From the NCBI RefSeq assembly GCF_021018895.1, contig NC_079381.1, forward strand, positions 10,983,001 to 11,047,000: 64,000 nucleotides of DNA, read 5' to 3'. The translations under genes were made by a program, and so were the position numbers. The notes beneath the pieces were generated by a model. That model ran no database searches. It saw nothing but the letters and a program-made list of their open reading frames with translations, and was not told the origin of the DNA. This DNA comes from Seriola aureovittata (lineage: Eukaryota; Chordata; Actinopteri; Carangiformes; Carangidae). This document shows, piece by piece, positions 61,586 through 64,000 of this stretch (position 1 is the first letter of the stretch; each line of letters begins with the position of its first letter).

Positions 61586-64000
61586 CAAGCTGTAACAAGA
61601 AAAAGTTGTAAAATTAAAACGTAACATAACTCTATCATTTAATGATTCTGATGAAGCCAATAAACACTGATTTTGAATTATCGCCAAACCTTAGTCCTGT
61701 ATTGGCTTATCACAGATACATCAATATTGGCACATGTTGTCTGATGAGTAACAAGAAATTTCAGTACAGAGATGCCAGAAATGTTTTTAAGGTGCTGTAG
61801 AAATAGTGTTGTCATGACACCTGTGGTGTCACAGGTAAAACAAATCAAGCAGATTGAAAGGCAGGAAGACAGTCGGACAGAGATGGATGGTGCACAGAAA
61901 ATGGATACACTGAGGAACAAACAGACAACAAATGGCAGACGGATACACAGACTGACAGGGCAGACAGCGAGATGACAAAGGGCACATTGATCTGATTAAA
62001 CCTCTTTGCTTCCCACCTCTCTGCTCTGTCTCGCCGCTCGGCTTGGAAAAGGTCATTTCTTTCTGACTCTGTTTCTCACTCACTGTGGCCTAATGCCTCT
62101 GAGGGCAGCCCTGCCAAAACACCTCAGATCTCTATGGGTTGGCAAACAATGAGAGAGAGACACAGTTTCCTGTAGGTAGAGTGGCTTTCCTGCAACAAAA
62201 ACAAAAGAGAGGGGGAAGGCAAGGATAAGTTTAAAAAAGGGAAGGAGGTGGTGACAAGGTGCAACAAAGGCCTGGATCAGTAAACTATAATGAGATTGAA
62301 AAGTGGCTGAATGGGAAGATGTTTTAACTGATGCAGAGCAGAGAGGGGACAAAAAAAAGGCACAGAGAGTGAAATCCAGTGAAGAGTACATACAGAAATG
62401 AAAGATGGAGGGGAGGGGGGGCTGGCGGTGACAGCCCATCCAGCACAGAATCGAACGGACAGGCGAGCGAGCGAAACGGGAGAAGAGAGTGATAAACGAG
62501 CGGTCATCGGAGAGCTGGGTGGGTGAGCTATGGGGAGACCCTGGTGCTGACAGACTGTGCGCTCCCTTAGACCCCAAGACACTGATACACACAGTTCCAC
62601 ACACAGCAGTCTCAAGGGGAAGGGCGATGCTACAGTACATGTCGATGACAGCATGAAGAGAAATGGATCCGTGTTTACAGTGTTGCTCTAGGTAAAAGAG
62701 TGTACACATACAGTCAAGCCATATTTGTGACGAATGAAAAATATTGAACACAGTCTGGGGAAAACATGGAGGTTATATCGGTGATATTTAGAATTTTGGA
62801 GCTGGGTATTTATGCCTTAATACAGTATCCCCATAATACTTACTTAAAAATGCTACCAAAATACATATTTGAAAAATGGAGACTAAAACATCAAATGGAA
62901 AAACTTTCTTTGACATAGTCAGAATCCATCCAGTGAACTGCATCAGTGTGCTTTCCCATTCATCGTTTTCTGCTTCTTTTCAAATATCCTTCAGTAACTT
63001 TTCTCCTCCCATGATCCCACTGCTACACATCTCTCCCTCGTGATTTGCTTGTTGAAATCACAGCTCTCAGCTAGTTTTACGAAACGGTAAACTGGATCCT
63101 GACGTTTCATACAAATGTTGTTTGGCAAGTTGGGTGAATCTACCCATGTTTCCCGGGGTTTCTTCTCACAGAGTAGCATGTCCTAATCAGGGGTCTAAAA
63201 GAGTTTTCGTTCATGTGTTGGCTATGTGCCGCACAAGAGATGAGTTCACTGTTCACTTGTGAACTAGAACACGGACAAGCGGCCAGAGAAAAGGATTTAT
63301 AATAAGAAAACACAAGACTTAAAAAAAAAAAGAACACTTTATCGACCTAACTAAGATTGCAATGAGGTAAAAGTATATTTGTCAAAGCCTCTGTATGGGT
63401 GAGCAACCACACTAAAAGTCATCAGAGCTATTTTAAATGTACCAATCCCAAAATACAAACGCCTGACCAAACCTGAAGAAGCCTGGTGTAAAAATACATT
63501 ATTCACGTCACTGCATACTGTATTCTCTCTTATTAGGCTCTAGCGAGTACATGGGAGTATTTCTGATGTGCAGAGAATATTCAAAAAAACCCATGGTTCT
63601 GTTTCTATGGGGGGAAAAGTTGTTCTTGTTTTAGCAGCTGCAAACTCCGGTGACGTACTTGGACAGCAAGGTTCTCTCACCTCGTGTTCCCAATCAGCAG
63701 CGTTAGCAGGATATTATTAGCCTGGCAGAGAGCTGATAAAAGCAGCAGCTCTGCCCAGACCTTATGCTGGATCAACCAGCAGCTGTGACTCAATCTTTGT
63801 TTTCATCCTGACCTCGCATGGCTATGTGTCTGCTAACGTACTACACAGCACACAGGACCCACACTCCCACACACAAATCTGTAGCCATATTCTTAGTCTC
63901 ACTGGGTTTTTGCAGTCTCATATCCAGGCCCTGATAAACTGCCATTTGTGTATATGATTTTATTTTGAGCTGGCAACATTAGTAACTCGTACTTTTCTTT
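61586..64000. other. Upstream intergenic DNA with a 223-codon open frame
   Basis: The minus strand is open from 62751 to 62080 through a purine/pyrimidine-skewed, somewhat GC-richer stretch. The translation is rich in Ser/Leu/Pro/His and has no known domain. The remainder to 64,000 shows no gene or recognised repeat. Confidence 0.4.

Noticed and set aside
62080..62751. 223-codon minus-strand open frame
   Set aside because: Biased composition from purine/pyrimidine skew, no domain, no convincing splice sites or start. Kept only as a note on the region.

Overview
The window is vertebrate nuclear DNA, most likely from a percomorph teleost fish. It is AT-rich and intron-dominated, crowded with (CA)n/(GT)n arrays, and carries several interspersed repeats that I recognise as typical of spiny-rayed fish genomes. 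There is no bacterial-style gene organisation, and no rRNA gene, intact tRNA gene or CRISPR array was seen.

One gene can be established with confidence. It is nsmf (Jacob/NELF, the NMDA-receptor synaptonuclear signalling and neuronal migration factor), complete on the minus strand from the start codon at 47,213 to the stop codon at 9,059. I assembled 16 coding exons. All junctions obey GT-AG and every phase closes, giving 2,034 nt and a predicted protein of 677 residues. From the N terminus it has a myristoylation-type start (MGTAAS), a very large His/Ser/Gly-rich exon 3, the conserved WFPKEN block, a 6-nt microexon, a basic/IQ segment, the SRSWSDPTP block, and a strongly conserved C-terminal half ending at the SKLLDYEDFL tail.

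Region by region: 1-8.7 kb lies downstream of nsmf and has no gene I can identify, but holds a CpG-richer promoter-like patch near 1.4-2.0 kb and a GC-richer block near 7.7-7.96 kb. From 8.8 to 47.2 kb is nsmf, with exons 9-16 in the first 8 kb and introns of 2-4 kb around exons 6-8. Intron 1 is about 12.3 kb and contains a CpG island, a homeodomain-type motif cluster and a perfect 12-bp inverted repeat close to the start exon. From 47.3 to 64 kb is upstream DNA with repeats, several exon-like fragments on the minus strand (best at 58.6 kb) that I cannot assign, and blocks that may be conserved noncoding elements.

The most useful observations are the 6-nt microexon that restores the Ile-Ser of the mammalian protein, the expansion of exon 3, a decayed copy of exon 7 inside intron 6, a dead LINE reverse-transcriptase fragment in intron 7, and repeat families with several diverged copies in the window.
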